NCBI RefSeq assembly: GCF_016907295.1
Contig: NZ_JAFBBR010000001.1
Coordinates: forward strand, 1,364,001-1,428,000
DNA length: 64,000 bases
Reading direction: 5' to 3'
From: Microbacterium dextranolyticum
GTDB taxonomy: Bacteria; Actinomycetota; Actinomycetes; Actinomycetales; Microbacteriaceae
A program made the translations under genes and the position numbers. Of the stretch, positions 32,291 through 43,572 are shown one piece after another; the first letter of the stretch is position 1; each line of letters opens with the position of its first letter. The notes under the pieces were generated by a model that was not told where the DNA came from, searched no databases, and was given only the letters and a program-made list of their open reading frames with translations.

Positions 32291-34429
32291 TCAGGAGCTG
32301 TGACCCAGCCAGAGCACGCCCAGCGGGGGAAGCACCATCGTCGCGCGCCCGTTCTCGTCGGCGTGGACCGTGCCGAAGTTGCCGACCCCGGATCCGCCGT
32401 ACTGCGTTGCGTCGGAGTTGAGCAGCTCGGTCCACTCGCCGCCCGCGGGCAGCTCGAGGGTGAAGTCGTGCAGCGGCTCGCCCGAGAAGTTGCACACGAC
32501 GGCCACCGTGTTGCCGTGGTGGTCGACGCGCGAGAAGGCGATGACGTTCGGATTCCAGCTCGGTGCGCCCAGGTGGCGGAACGCGCCCCCGTCGCTGTCG
32601 CGCGACCAGAGCGGCGCGTGCTCCTTGTAGACCCGGTTGAGGGCCCCGACGAAATCGAGCAGTTGACGGTGGGGCGGCTGGTCGAGGATCCACCAGTCGA
32701 GACTCCGGCTCTCGGACCACTCCGAGAGCTGGCCGAAGTCCTGGCCCATGAACAGCAGCTGCTTGCCGGGGTGGCCCCACATGTACGCCAGGAACGCGCG
32801 GACGTTGGCGAGCTTCTGCCAGTGGTCGCCGGGCATCCGTGTCATGAGCGTGCCCTTGCCGTGCACGACCTCGTCATGGCTGATGGGCAGGACGAAGTTC
32901 TCGCTGAAGGCGTAGACGAACGAGAACGACAGTTCGCCCTCGTGGTGGGCGCGGTACATCGGGTCGCGCTGGAAGTACACGAGCGTGTCGTTCATCCAGC
33001 CCATGTTCCACTTGAACCCGAAGCCGAGGCCCCCGGCACTGGTCGGCGCCGTCACTCCGGGGTAGCTCGTCGACTCTTCGGCGATCATCGCGATGCCGGG
33101 GTAGCGCTTGTACGCGGTGGCGTTCACCTCCTGCAGGAAGCGGATCGCCTCGAGGTTCTCGCGGCCGCCGTAGATGTTCGGCTCCCATTCGCCCTCGTTG
33201 CGCGAGTAGTCGAGGTAGAGCATGGAGGCGACGGCGTCCACACGCAGGCCGTCGACGTGGAACTCCTCGAGCCAGTACAGCGCGTTCGCGACGAGGAAGT
33301 TGCGCACCTCGTTGCGGCCGTAGTCGAAGATGAGTGTTCCCCAGTCCTTGTGCTCGCCGCGGCGGGGGTCGGGGTGCTCGTAGAGGGCTTCTCCGTCGAA
33401 CCGCGCCAGGGCGAAGGCATCCTTCGGGAAGTGCCCGGGAACCCAGTCCATGATGACGCCGAACCCGGCCCGGTGCAGGCGGTCGATGAGGTAGCGCAGG
33501 TCGTCGGGCGAGCCGAATCGACTCGTCGGCGCGTAGTAGCCGGATACCTGGTAGCCCCAGGAACCGCCGAACGGATGCTCGGACAGGGGCAGGAACTCGA
33601 CATGCGTGTAGCCCAGCTCGGTGAGGTAGTCCACGAGCTGATCGGCAGCCTCGCGGTAGCCGAGCCCCGGACGCCACGATCCGAGGTGCAGCTCGTACGT
33701 CGACATCGGCTGGTCGAGCGGCGAGCGCTCGGCGCGCGCGGTCATCCAGTCGTCGTCGCCCCACGTGTACGTCGACTCGGTGACGACGGATGCCGTGGCA
33801 GGCGGCACCTCGGCGCGCTGCGCCATCGGGTCGGCCTTCATGATCCAGCCGCCGTGCGGGGTGAGGATCTCGTACTTGTACGCGACGCCGGCGCCGAGTC
33901 CCGGCACGAAGATCTCCCAGACGCCGGTCGAGCCCAGGCTGCGCATGGCGTGCGACTGCCCGTCCCAGGAGTTGAAATCGCCGACGACCCGCACCGCGCG
34001 CGCGTTCGGCGCCCAGACCGAGAACGCCACCCCGCTCACGCCCGGGAAGCGGCGGACATGGGCGCCCAGAACGTTCCACAGCTGCTCGTGGCGTCCTTCG
34101 CCGATGAGGTGCTGGTCGACCTCTCCGAGAGTCGGAAGGTGACGATAGGGGTCGTCGCTGCGGTGCTCGGCGCCGCCGTCGTAGGTGGCGACGAGGTCGT
34201 ACGCGTCCGGACGCGAGGTGCTCGCCCCCTCCCAGATCCCGGCGCGCACGTGCGTCAGCGGCATCCGGGCACCGGTGTCCGTCACGGCGGTGACGGTCGT
34301 CGCCATGGGGCGGCGTGCACGGATGACCCAGGATCCATCGGGCTGCTGGTGCAGCCCCAGCACGTCGTGCGGAGCGTGGTACGACCCGCTCGCGACGGCG
34401 TCGAGGATGTGGTCGGGGGTGGTGCTCAT
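32291..34429 (-). CDS. glgB: 1,4-alpha-glucan branching enzyme
   Basis: Introduces alpha-1,6 branches into alpha-glucans. The 712-residue GH13 enzyme has N-terminal carbohydrate-binding modules (about 1-215), a catalytic barrel with the nucleophile Asp in GLRVDAVASMLYLDYSR, the acid/base Glu in IAEEST and the third Asp in ISHDEVVHGKG, and a C-terminal beta domain. It overlaps the glgE stop by 4 bases, and AGGAG lies just before its start. In the GlgE pathway GlgB branches the linear glucan made by GlgE, which fits this operon. Confidence 0.96.
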   Translation of the reverse strand: MSTTPDHILDAVASGSYHAPHDVLGLHQQPDGSWVIRARRPMATTVTAVTDTGARMPLTHVRAGIWEGASTSRPDAYDLVATYDGGAEHRSDDPYRHLPTLGEVDQHLIGEGRHEQLWNVLGAHVRRFPGVSGVAFSVWAPNARAVRVVGDFNSWDGQSHAMRSLGSTGVWEIFVPGLGAGVAYKYEILTPHGGWIMKADPMAQRAEVPPATASVVTESTYTWGDDDWMTARAERSPLDQPMSTYELHLGSWRPGLGYREAADQLVDYLTELGYTHVEFLPLSEHPFGGSWGYQVSGYYAPTSRFGSPDDLRYLIDRLHRAGFGVIMDWVPGHFPKDAFALARFDGEALYEHPDPRRGEHKDWGTLIFDYGRNEVRNFLVANALYWLEEFHVDGLRVDAVASMLYLDYSRNEGEWEPNIYGGRENLEAIRFLQEVNATAYKRYPGIAMIAEESTSYPGVTAPTSAGGLGFGFKWNMGWMNDTLVYFQRDPMYRAHHEGELSFSFVYAFSENFVLPISHDEVVHGKGTLMTRMPGDHWQKLANVRAFLAYMWGHPGKQLLFMGQDFGQLSEWSESRSLDWWILDQPPHRQLLDFVGALNRVYKEHAPLWSRDSDGGAFRHLGAPSWNPNVIAFSRVDHHGNTVAVVCNFSGEPLHDFTLELPAGGEWTELLNSDATQYGGSGVGNFGTVHADENGRATMVLPPLGVLWLGHSS

Positions 34430-36525
34430 CGAGACTCCTTGACGTGCAGGATGTGAACGGGCTCGACGAACGCATCGAGGCGGACGAAGGCGTCCTGATT
34501 CCAGGTCCAGGTGGCCCCGGTGACGAGGTCTTCGACCTCGAACGGTGTGCCGGGCTCGACGCCCCAGATGCGGGTGTCGAGGTGCACGGTGGTCTGCCGC
34601 ACCGAGTGCGGATCGACGTTCGCGACGACGATGATCGTGTCGCTGCGCCCGTCGGGTGACAGCGCGGCATCGAGGTGCTTGGAGTACACGAGGATCGCGT
34701 CGTCGTCGCTCCAGTGCGCCGACCAGTTGCGCAGCTGACGGAGCGCGGGATGCGCGGCGCGGATCTCGTTGAGCCGTCGCAGGTACGGGGCGAGCGATTC
34801 GCCGCGCTCCTCGGCGCCCTCCCAATCGCGCAGCTTGTACTCGTACTTCTCGTTGTCGATGTTCTCTTCCGACCCGGGGCGCGCGACGTTCTCGATGAGC
34901 TCGTAGCCGGCGTACACGCCCCAGATCGGCGCCGCCGTCGCAGCGATAGCCGCACGGACCTTGTACGCGGGACGTCCGCCGTACTGCAGGTACTCGGTGA
35001 GGATGTCGTGGGTGTTCACGAACAGGTTCGGGCGCATGTAGTCGCTCGTCTCGTGCGAGACCGATCCGAGGAACTCCTCGAGCTCCTCCTTGGTGTTCCG
35101 CCACGTGAAGTACGAGTAGCTCTGCTGGAATCCCACCATCGCGAGGGACCGCATGACCGCGGGGCGGGTGAAGGCCTCGGAGAGGAAGATCACGTCGGGG
35201 TCGGCGGCGTTGACGGTGGCGATGAGCCACTCCCAGAACTGCAGGGGCTTGGTGTGCGGGTTGTCGACGCGGAAGATCTTCACTCCCTGCGCGACCCAGT
35301 GCTGAACGACCCGCAGCATCTCCGCGTAGATGCCCGCGGGATCGTTGTCGAAGTTCAGCGGATAGATGTCCTGGTACTTCTTCGGCGGATTCTCCGCGTA
35401 GGCGATCGTGCCGTCGGGAAGAGTCGTGAACCACTCCGGATGCTCGGCGACCCACGGATGGTCGGGCGACGCCTGCAGAGCGAGGTCGAGTGCTACCTCG
35501 AGGCCCTCGGCACGGGCGGCGCGGACGAAGAAGCGGAAGTCCGCCGCCGTTCCCAGCTCGGGATGGATCGCATCGTGCCCGCCCAGCGGCGAGCCGATCG
35601 CGTAGGGCGAGCCCGGGTCGTCGGGCATCGCCGTCAGCGTGTTGTTGCGGCCCTTGCGGTTCGTCTCGCCGATCGGATGGATCGGCACGAGGTAGACGAC
35701 GTCGAAGCCCATGCCCGCGACGGCCGGCAGACGCTTGGCCGCCGTGCGGAACGTGCCGCTCTTGATCGAGCCGTCCTTGCGGCGCTTGGCCCCCTCGGAC
35801 CGCGGGAAGAACTCGTACCACGCGCCGACGCCCGCGCGCTCGCGCTCCACGAGGAGGACCTCGTCCTCGCCCGCGGTCACGAGCGATTGCAGCGGCCGCT
35901 CGCAGAAGAAAGCCGCGAGGTCGGGGTCGCGCACGGTCACGAGCGCATCCTCGTCGGACACTGCCGCATCGCGCAGACGGGTCGCCGCGGCCTTCAGCAC
36001 GCGGATCTGCGCCGAGCCGCGGTCTTTCTCGGAGGCCGCGCGAAGAAGCAGCCGCGCGCCCATCTCGCGCATGAGCGCGGCATCCACTCCGGCGGCGATC
36101 TTCAGATCCGCGGCGTGCTCCCACGTCGCGAAGTCGTCGGCGAACGCTTCGAACCGGAAGGTCCATCGCCCCTGTTCGAGAGGTGCGACGAGTGTCCGCC
36201 ATCGGTCGAACCCATCGTGCAGGGGCTCGAGTCGGTGCAGGGTCTCGACGCCCGCGGGAGAGGTGAGTCGTACGTGCACGCCGATGATGTCGTGCCCCTC
36301 GCGGAACGCCGTCACCTGGAACGGCACCGCTTCGCCGACGAAGGCGGACGGGTCGTACCGTGCATCCGGGACGGACGGATGCGGCAGCGACAGTGGGATC
36401 CTGCCGATGCGGGTCTCGGGGGCGCCCGTCCACGTCTGCGGTTCGCGGAGAGGGATCTGCGACGTGCTGCGCACGCTCGGCGCGGCTTCCGTCCGGACGG
36501 CGGGTGTTCGGTTCTTCGAGGCCAC
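34426..36525 (-). CDS. glgE: Alpha-1,4-glucan:maltose-1-phosphate maltosyltransferase
   Basis: Extends alpha-1,4-glucans using maltose 1-phosphate. The 699-residue GH13 subfamily 3 protein has an N-terminal beta domain and helical insert (about 30-200). The catalytic barrel has the nucleophile Asp in FRVDNPHTKPLQFWEW and the acid/base Glu in IFLSEAFTRP, followed by the GlgE-typical WRNTKEELEEFL segment. The GTG start at 36525 has a TAGGTT box 6 bases upstream, implying leaderless expression. The usual suppliers of maltose 1-phosphate, TreS with maltokinase, or GlgM, are not in this window. Confidence 0.95.
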   Translation of the reverse strand: MASKNRTPAVRTEAAPSVRSTSQIPLREPQTWTGAPETRIGRIPLSLPHPSVPDARYDPSAFVGEAVPFQVTAFREGHDIIGVHVRLTSPAGVETLHRLEPLHDGFDRWRTLVAPLEQGRWTFRFEAFADDFATWEHAADLKIAAGVDAALMREMGARLLLRAASEKDRGSAQIRVLKAAATRLRDAAVSDEDALVTVRDPDLAAFFCERPLQSLVTAGEDEVLLVERERAGVGAWYEFFPRSEGAKRRKDGSIKSGTFRTAAKRLPAVAGMGFDVVYLVPIHPIGETNRKGRNNTLTAMPDDPGSPYAIGSPLGGHDAIHPELGTAADFRFFVRAARAEGLEVALDLALQASPDHPWVAEHPEWFTTLPDGTIAYAENPPKKYQDIYPLNFDNDPAGIYAEMLRVVQHWVAQGVKIFRVDNPHTKPLQFWEWLIATVNAADPDVIFLSEAFTRPAVMRSLAMVGFQQSYSYFTWRNTKEELEEFLGSVSHETSDYMRPNLFVNTHDILTEYLQYGGRPAYKVRAAIAATAAPIWGVYAGYELIENVARPGSEENIDNEKYEYKLRDWEGAEERGESLAPYLRRLNEIRAAHPALRQLRNWSAHWSDDDAILVYSKHLDAALSPDGRSDTIIVVANVDPHSVRQTTVHLDTRIWGVEPGTPFEVEDLVTGATWTWNQDAFVRLDAFVEPVHILHVKESR

Positions 36526-36531
36526 GTGTCG

Positions 36532-36537
36532 AACCTA
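36532..36537 (-). promoter_or_regulatory. -10 box TAGGTT, leaderless glgE promoter
   Basis: On the minus strand TAGGTT ends 6 bases before the GTG at 36525, placing the transcription start at the start codon of glgE. Confidence 0.5.
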
Positions 36538-36599
36538 CCGCCGCGCCCCACCCGCGCGGAACAGGTGCACAGGCTCGGCGGAGGAGTGCGACGGGTGCG

Positions 36600-38690
36600 T
36601 CACCCGACCAGAGGCTCGACCCGGAACAGCTGGAGGGCGGTCCCCGGCAGGGCGATGACGTCGCCGGGTGCGTGGACGTGTGCGGGAACGTGATCGGGGC
36701 GCTCCGGCACGCTCGACCACAGCGCTGTGTACCCGGTGACTCCGTCCAGGCGGGGGAGCGTCACCTCGACCGGGCTCTCGTCGCCGTGCACCACGAGGAG
36801 GATGCGGTTGGGGGCCTCGTCCTCGGGCGTGGAGCGTGCGTCGTAGAGGAGGGTGCGGTTCGTGGCATCCGACCAGCGCTCGCCGGACATCGCCTCCCCG
36901 TGGCGGTCGTACCAATGGATCACCGATGCGCTCGGCACGACGCGATCCTCCTCGGCGAAGCGGCGCGGCCGCAGCGCGGGGTTCTCCTGCCGCAGCCGCA
37001 CGAGAGTGCGGGCGTGGGCGAGCAGATCCTCCTGCCAGGCCGCATGCTGCCAATGGACCCAGGTGAGGTCGGAGTCGTGGCAGTACGCGTTGTTGTTGCC
37101 GCGCTGTGTCCGACCGAACTCGTCGCCCGCCGCGATCATCGGGACCCCCGCCGACAGCATCAGTGTGCCGAAGAGGTTCCTCATCGCCTTGCGGCGGTTC
37201 GCGAGGATCGCGGGGTCGTCTGTGGGGCCTTCGGCGCCGTGGTTGAACGAACGGTTCGTGTCGGCCCCGTCGCGGTTCTGCTCGCCGTTGCCGAGGTTGT
37301 GCTTGACGTCGTAGGAGACGAGGTCGCGGAGCGTGAAGCCGTCGTGTGCGGTGACGAAGTTCACGCTCGCGAGCGGGCCGCGCTCTTCGGAGAACGTGTT
37401 GGACGACCCGGCCAGCCGCGTCGCGAATCGCCCCACGCCGGCAGGGGGCGACCCGGCGCGGCGCGTGTAGTCGATGTCGCTGAGCCAGAAGTTCCGTACC
37501 CGGTCGCGGTAGCCGTCGTTCCACTCCGACCACCCGTCGCCGAAGCCGCCGGTCTGCCAGCCCCCCATGCCCACATCCCACGGCTCGGCGATCATCTTCA
37601 CACCCTGCAGTCGCGGATCCTCGACGAGCGCGCGCAGGAGCGGATGGTCGGCGTGGAAGGTGTGCTGGGCGTCGCGGCCCAGTGTGGCCGCGAGATCGAA
37701 GCGGAATCCGTCGACGCCGACGACCTCGGCCCAGTAGCGCACCGAATCGAGGACCAGGCGCGCTGCGGCATCCGTGGACGTGTCGACCGCGTTGCCGCAG
37801 CCGGTCACGTCGATGTAGGTGCCGTCGTCGTGCTGCCGGTAGTAGCCGGAGTTGTCGATGCCGCGCAGGCTCGAACGGGGCTGACCGATGTCGAGCTCGG
37901 CGGTGTGATTGTAGACGACATCGAGGATCACCTCGATGCCCGCGTCGTGCAGCGCGGCCACCATCTGCTGCACCTCGCGCAGGATCGCGTCGGGGCCGGC
38001 GGCGCGGGCCTCGGCGGTCGCGTAGGCACCGTGGGGAGTGAAGAAGTTGAGCGTGTTGTAGCCCCAGTAGTTCGTCAGGCCGTGGGCGAGCAGCCGCGGC
38101 TCGGTCTCGAACGCGTGGATGGGGAGCAGCTCGACCGCCGTGATGCCCAGACCGGTGAGATGCTCGATCATCGCCGGGTGCCCGAGGCCCGCGTACGTGC
38201 CGTGCAGCGCCGGCGGAATGCTCGGATGCCGCTTGGTGAGGCCCTTCAGGTGCGCCTCGTAGATCACCGTCCGATCCCAGGGCGTCGCCGGACGACGGAC
38301 GGGCGCGACCGTCGTCTGCGGATCGACCACGATCGAGCGCCACTCGCCGCGGCGGACCGGCACGAGCCCCTTCGCGTACGGGTCGAGCAGAAGCGTCTGC
38401 GCGTTGAAGAGGTTGCGCGCCCCCGTGGGGCCGTCGACGCGCAGCGCGTACCGGGTTCCCGCCGTCAGACGCGGTGTCGTGACCGACCAGATGCCGTCGC
38501 CGACGTTTGTGAGGTCCTCCACCGCGGTGATCCAGTCGAGGTCGGTGTCGTCGAAGACGACGAGCTCGACCGAGGATGCCTGACCCGACCAGACGCGCAG
38601 GGTGCCACCGTCGGGGCCGAGAGTCACACCGAGGTCGTCGAAGCGTGTGTCGAGGAAGGCGGGGCTGGTCATCGACTGGGGGGTGGCCAT
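36600..38690 (-). CDS. glgX: Glycogen debranching enzyme GlgX
   Basis: An isoamylase-type enzyme that cleaves alpha-1,6 branches of phosphorylase-limited glycogen. The 696-residue GH13 protein has an N-terminal CBM48-like domain (about 12-120) and the catalytic barrel with the nucleophile Asp in FRFDLAATLGRD. The acid Glu lies in KMIAEPWDVGMGGW and the third Asp in FVTAHDGFTLRDLV. A C-terminal beta domain follows. I placed the start at ATG 38690, preceded by a TACTCT box at leaderless distance. It lies 74 bases upstream of glgE on the same strand, giving a degradative partner to the synthetic pair. Confidence 0.94.
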   Translation of the reverse strand: MATPQSMTSPAFLDTRFDDLGVTLGPDGGTLRVWSGQASSVELVVFDDTDLDWITAVEDLTNVGDGIWSVTTPRLTAGTRYALRVDGPTGARNLFNAQTLLLDPYAKGLVPVRRGEWRSIVVDPQTTVAPVRRPATPWDRTVIYEAHLKGLTKRHPSIPPALHGTYAGLGHPAMIEHLTGLGITAVELLPIHAFETEPRLLAHGLTNYWGYNTLNFFTPHGAYATAEARAAGPDAILREVQQMVAALHDAGIEVILDVVYNHTAELDIGQPRSSLRGIDNSGYYRQHDDGTYIDVTGCGNAVDTSTDAAARLVLDSVRYWAEVVGVDGFRFDLAATLGRDAQHTFHADHPLLRALVEDPRLQGVKMIAEPWDVGMGGWQTGGFGDGWSEWNDGYRDRVRNFWLSDIDYTRRAGSPPAGVGRFATRLAGSSNTFSEERGPLASVNFVTAHDGFTLRDLVSYDVKHNLGNGEQNRDGADTNRSFNHGAEGPTDDPAILANRRKAMRNLFGTLMLSAGVPMIAAGDEFGRTQRGNNNAYCHDSDLTWVHWQHAAWQEDLLAHARTLVRLRQENPALRPRRFAEEDRVVPSASVIHWYDRHGEAMSGERWSDATNRTLLYDARSTPEDEAPNRILLVVHGDESPVEVTLPRLDGVTGYTALWSSVPERPDHVPAHVHAPGDVIALPGTALQLFRVEPLVG

Positions 38691-38697
38691 GCGCTCT

Positions 38698-38703
38698 AGA
38701 GTA
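38698..38703 (-). promoter_or_regulatory. -10 box TACTCT, leaderless glgX promoter
   Basis: TACTCT on the minus strand ends 7 bases before the ATG at 38690. Confidence 0.5.
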
Positions 38704-38769
38704 GTAAGCCCGCGCCGGCGTCTCGCCCCGGGCGGGCCTCGGTGTCGCAGGCGGGCGTGCAGGGGGACC

Positions 38770-39942
38770 ATGATCTACCTCGATCACGCCGCATCGGCTC
38801 CGTTGCGCGCGAGCGCGCGCGATGCGTGGATCGGTGCGTCCGCACAGGTGGGCAACGCCTCGTCGGTGCACGGATCGGGCCAGGTCGCCCGCCGGCTGCT
38901 GGAGGAATCGCGCGAACGTGTCGCCGCGGTGCTCGGCTGCGAGCCGATCGAGGTGGTCTTCACCTCCAGCGGCACCGAGTCGGTCAATCTGGCGCTCAAA
39001 GGTCTCTGGTGGGCGCGGGGTGAGGGGACGCAGGCCATCGTGCTGCCGGACGGCGAGCACCATGCCACCCTCGACACGGTCGGCTGGCTGGCGACGCAGG
39101 ACGCCGAGGTGCGCTCCGTGCCGCTCGACGAGTTCGGGCGCATCACCGCAGCGCCGTTCTCCGATGCCCTCGACGGTGCGGCCCTGGCAACGGCGCTCGT
39201 CGTCAACAACGAGGTCGGGACCGTGCAGGATGCGCCCTCGCTCGCCCGCGCCGCCTCCGACGCCGGGGTGCCCCTCCATCTCGACGCGGTCGGGGCGGTC
39301 GGGCACGTCCCCGTCGTGTTCGACCGGTGGCGGGGCGAAGCGCGCGGCTCGACGGGGCTCGTCGCGCTGAGCCTGTCGGGCCACAAGTTCGGAGCCCCGG
39401 TCGGGACCGGCGCTCTCGTCGTCTCCCGTCACGCCGCCCTCGTCCCGCTGCTGCACGGGGGAGGGCAACAACGGGGGCTCCGCTCCGGCACTCCGGACGT
39501 TCCCGGTGCCGCCGCGCTCGCCGCCGCACTCGAGGAAGCCGTCGCCGAGCTGACCGACGAGGCCTCGCGCCTGACGGCTCTCGCCGAGCGGCTGATCACG
39601 GGCATCCGCCGGGCGATCCCCGCCGCCGAACTGCTCGGCGACCCGCTCGAGCGGATCCCGGGGAACGTGCACGTGCTGTTCCCCGGCGCGGCGGGGGAAT
39701 CGCTGCTGTTCCTCCTCGACCAGGCGGGCATCTCGGTCTCCACCGGGTCGGCGTGCCAGGCGGGGGTCGCCGAACCGTCGCACGTGGTGCTCGCGCTGGG
39801 ACGGGACGAGCGGGCGGCACGCTCGGTCCTGCGGATGACCCTGGGGCGCACCTCCACGGCGGAGGATGTCGACGCCGTGCTCGCCGCGCTGCCCGAGGCC
39901 TACGCCCGGGCATCCGGAGCCGGTGCGGCGCGCCGCTCGTAG
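38770..39942 (+). CDS. Cysteine desulfurase (IscS/NifS-like)
   Basis: A PLP enzyme that takes sulfur from cysteine as enzyme-bound persulfide. The 390-residue protein starts MIYLDHAASAP and has SSGTESVNLALKG near 72 and the PLP Lys in LSLSGHKFGAPVGTGAL near 207. The catalytic Cys lies in STGSACQAGVAEPSHV near 337. ATG 38770 follows a GGGGGA ribosome site. It is immediately followed by mnmA, so it is the likely sulfur donor for tRNA thiolation; a role in iron-sulfur assembly is also possible. Confidence 0.93.
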   Translation: MIYLDHAASAPLRASARDAWIGASAQVGNASSVHGSGQVARRLLEESRERVAAVLGCEPIEVVFTSSGTESVNLALKGLWWARGEGTQAIVLPDGEHHATLDTVGWLATQDAEVRSVPLDEFGRITAAPFSDALDGAALATALVVNNEVGTVQDAPSLARAASDAGVPLHLDAVGAVGHVPVVFDRWRGEARGSTGLVALSLSGHKFGAPVGTGALVVSRHAALVPLLHGGGQQRGLRSGTPDVPGAAALAAALEEAVAELTDEASRLTALAERLITGIRRAIPAAELLGDPLERIPGNVHVLFPGAAGESLLFLLDQAGISVSTGSACQAGVAEPSHVVLALGRDERAARSVLRMTLGRTSTAEDVDAVLAALPEAYARASGAGAARRS

Positions 39943-39945
39943 ACT
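39940..39945 (+). promoter_or_regulatory. -10 box TAGACT, leaderless mnmA promoter
   Basis: TAGACT ends 6 bases before the mnmA ATG at 39952. The first three bases are the stop codon of the cysteine desulfurase gene. Confidence 0.55.
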
Positions 39946-39951
39946 GGAGCG

Positions 39952-41049
39952 ATGCGGATCCTGGCGGCCATGAGCGGCGGCGTCGACTCGGCCGTCGCGG
40001 CGGCTCGTGCGGTCGAGGCGGGGCACGACGTCGTCGGCGTTCACCTCGCCCTCTCGCGCGCCGGGGGGACGCTCCGGACCGGCAGCCGCGGCTGCTGCAC
40101 GATCGAGGACGCGATGGATGCCCGTCGCGCTGCGGATCTCCTCGGCATCCCCTTCTACGTGTGGGACTTCTCGGAGAGATTCCGCGATGACGTGATCGAC
40201 GACTTCGTCGCCGAGTATCGTGCCGGGCGGACCCCGAATCCGTGCATGCGCTGCAACGAGAAGATCAAGTTCGCGGCCCTCTTGGAGCGCGCCCTGGAGC
40301 TCGGGTTCGACGCCGTATGCACGGGGCACTACGCGACGCTCGTCGACGGGCCGGACGGCCGCGAGCTGCATCGCGCGAGCGACGAAGCCAAGGACCAGTC
40401 GTACGTGCTGGGAGTGCTGACCGCGCAGCAGTTGGCGCACACCTATTTCCCGCTCGGGTCGACCCCGTCCAAGGCGGTCGTCCGCGCTGAGGCGGCGGCA
40501 CGCGGCCTCACCGTTGCGCAGAAGCCCGACAGCCACGACATCTGCTTCATCCCCGACGGCGACACCCGCGGGTGGCTCGCCGAGCGGGTCGGCGCCGAGA
40601 CGGGCGAGATCGTCGACCGGACCGGCGCCGTCGTCGGCAGCCACGAGGGTGCGCACGCCTATACGGTCGGCCAGCGCCGGGGACTCTCGCTCGGTGTTCC
40701 CGCCGCGGATGGCAAGCCCCGCTTCGTGCTCGAGGTGCGGCCCGTGTCGAACACTGTCGTCGTCGGCCCCAAGGAAGCCCTCGCGACCGCGGAGATCGCG
40801 GGGGAGCGCCTCTCGTGGGCGGGCCGGGCGCCCGAGACGGGAGCGTTCGGATGCCACGTGCAGATCCGGGCCCACGCCGAGCCCGTCCCGGCGCGCGCCG
40901 AGCTGAGCGCCGCGGGCATCCGGGTCGTTCCGGACGCTCCGTTCGACGGCGTCGCGCCGGGTCAGACCGCGGTCCTCTACGACGGCACCCGCGTGATCGG
41001 CCAGTTCACGATCGACCGCACCGTGTCGGCGGTGCCTGTTCCCGCCTGA
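39952..41049 (+). CDS. mnmA: tRNA-specific 2-thiouridylase
   Basis: Thiolates U34 of tRNA Lys, Glu and Gln using sulfur relayed from a cysteine desulfurase. The 365-residue protein has the PP-loop [14 protein letters not shown] at the start, the first catalytic Cys in [12 protein letters not shown] near 98-101 and the second in [11 protein letters not shown] near 200. The C-terminal beta-barrel domains are present ([11 protein letters not shown] near 240). An extra Cys pair ([13 protein letters not shown]) lies near 47. Direct linkage to the cysteine desulfurase supports the role. Confidence 0.96.
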   Translation: MRILAAMSGGVDSAVAAARAVEAGHDVVGVHLALSRAGGTLRTGSRGCCTIEDAMDARRAADLLGIPFYVWDFSERFRDDVIDDFVAEYRAGRTPNPCMRCNEKIKFAALLERALELGFDAVCTGHYATLVDGPDGRELHRASDEAKDQSYVLGVLTAQQLAHTYFPLGSTPSKAVVRAEAAARGLTVAQKPDSHDICFIPDGDTRGWLAERVGAETGEIVDRTGAVVGSHEGAHAYTVGQRRGLSLGVPAADGKPRFVLEVRPVSNTVVVGPKEALATAEIAGERLSWAGRAPETGAFGCHVQIRAHAEPVPARAELSAAGIRVVPDAPFDGVAPGQTAVLYDGTRVIGQFTIDRTVSAVPVPA

Positions 41050-43556
<2,507 letters not shown>

Positions 43557-43572
43557 CTGCGAGGACCGCGGA

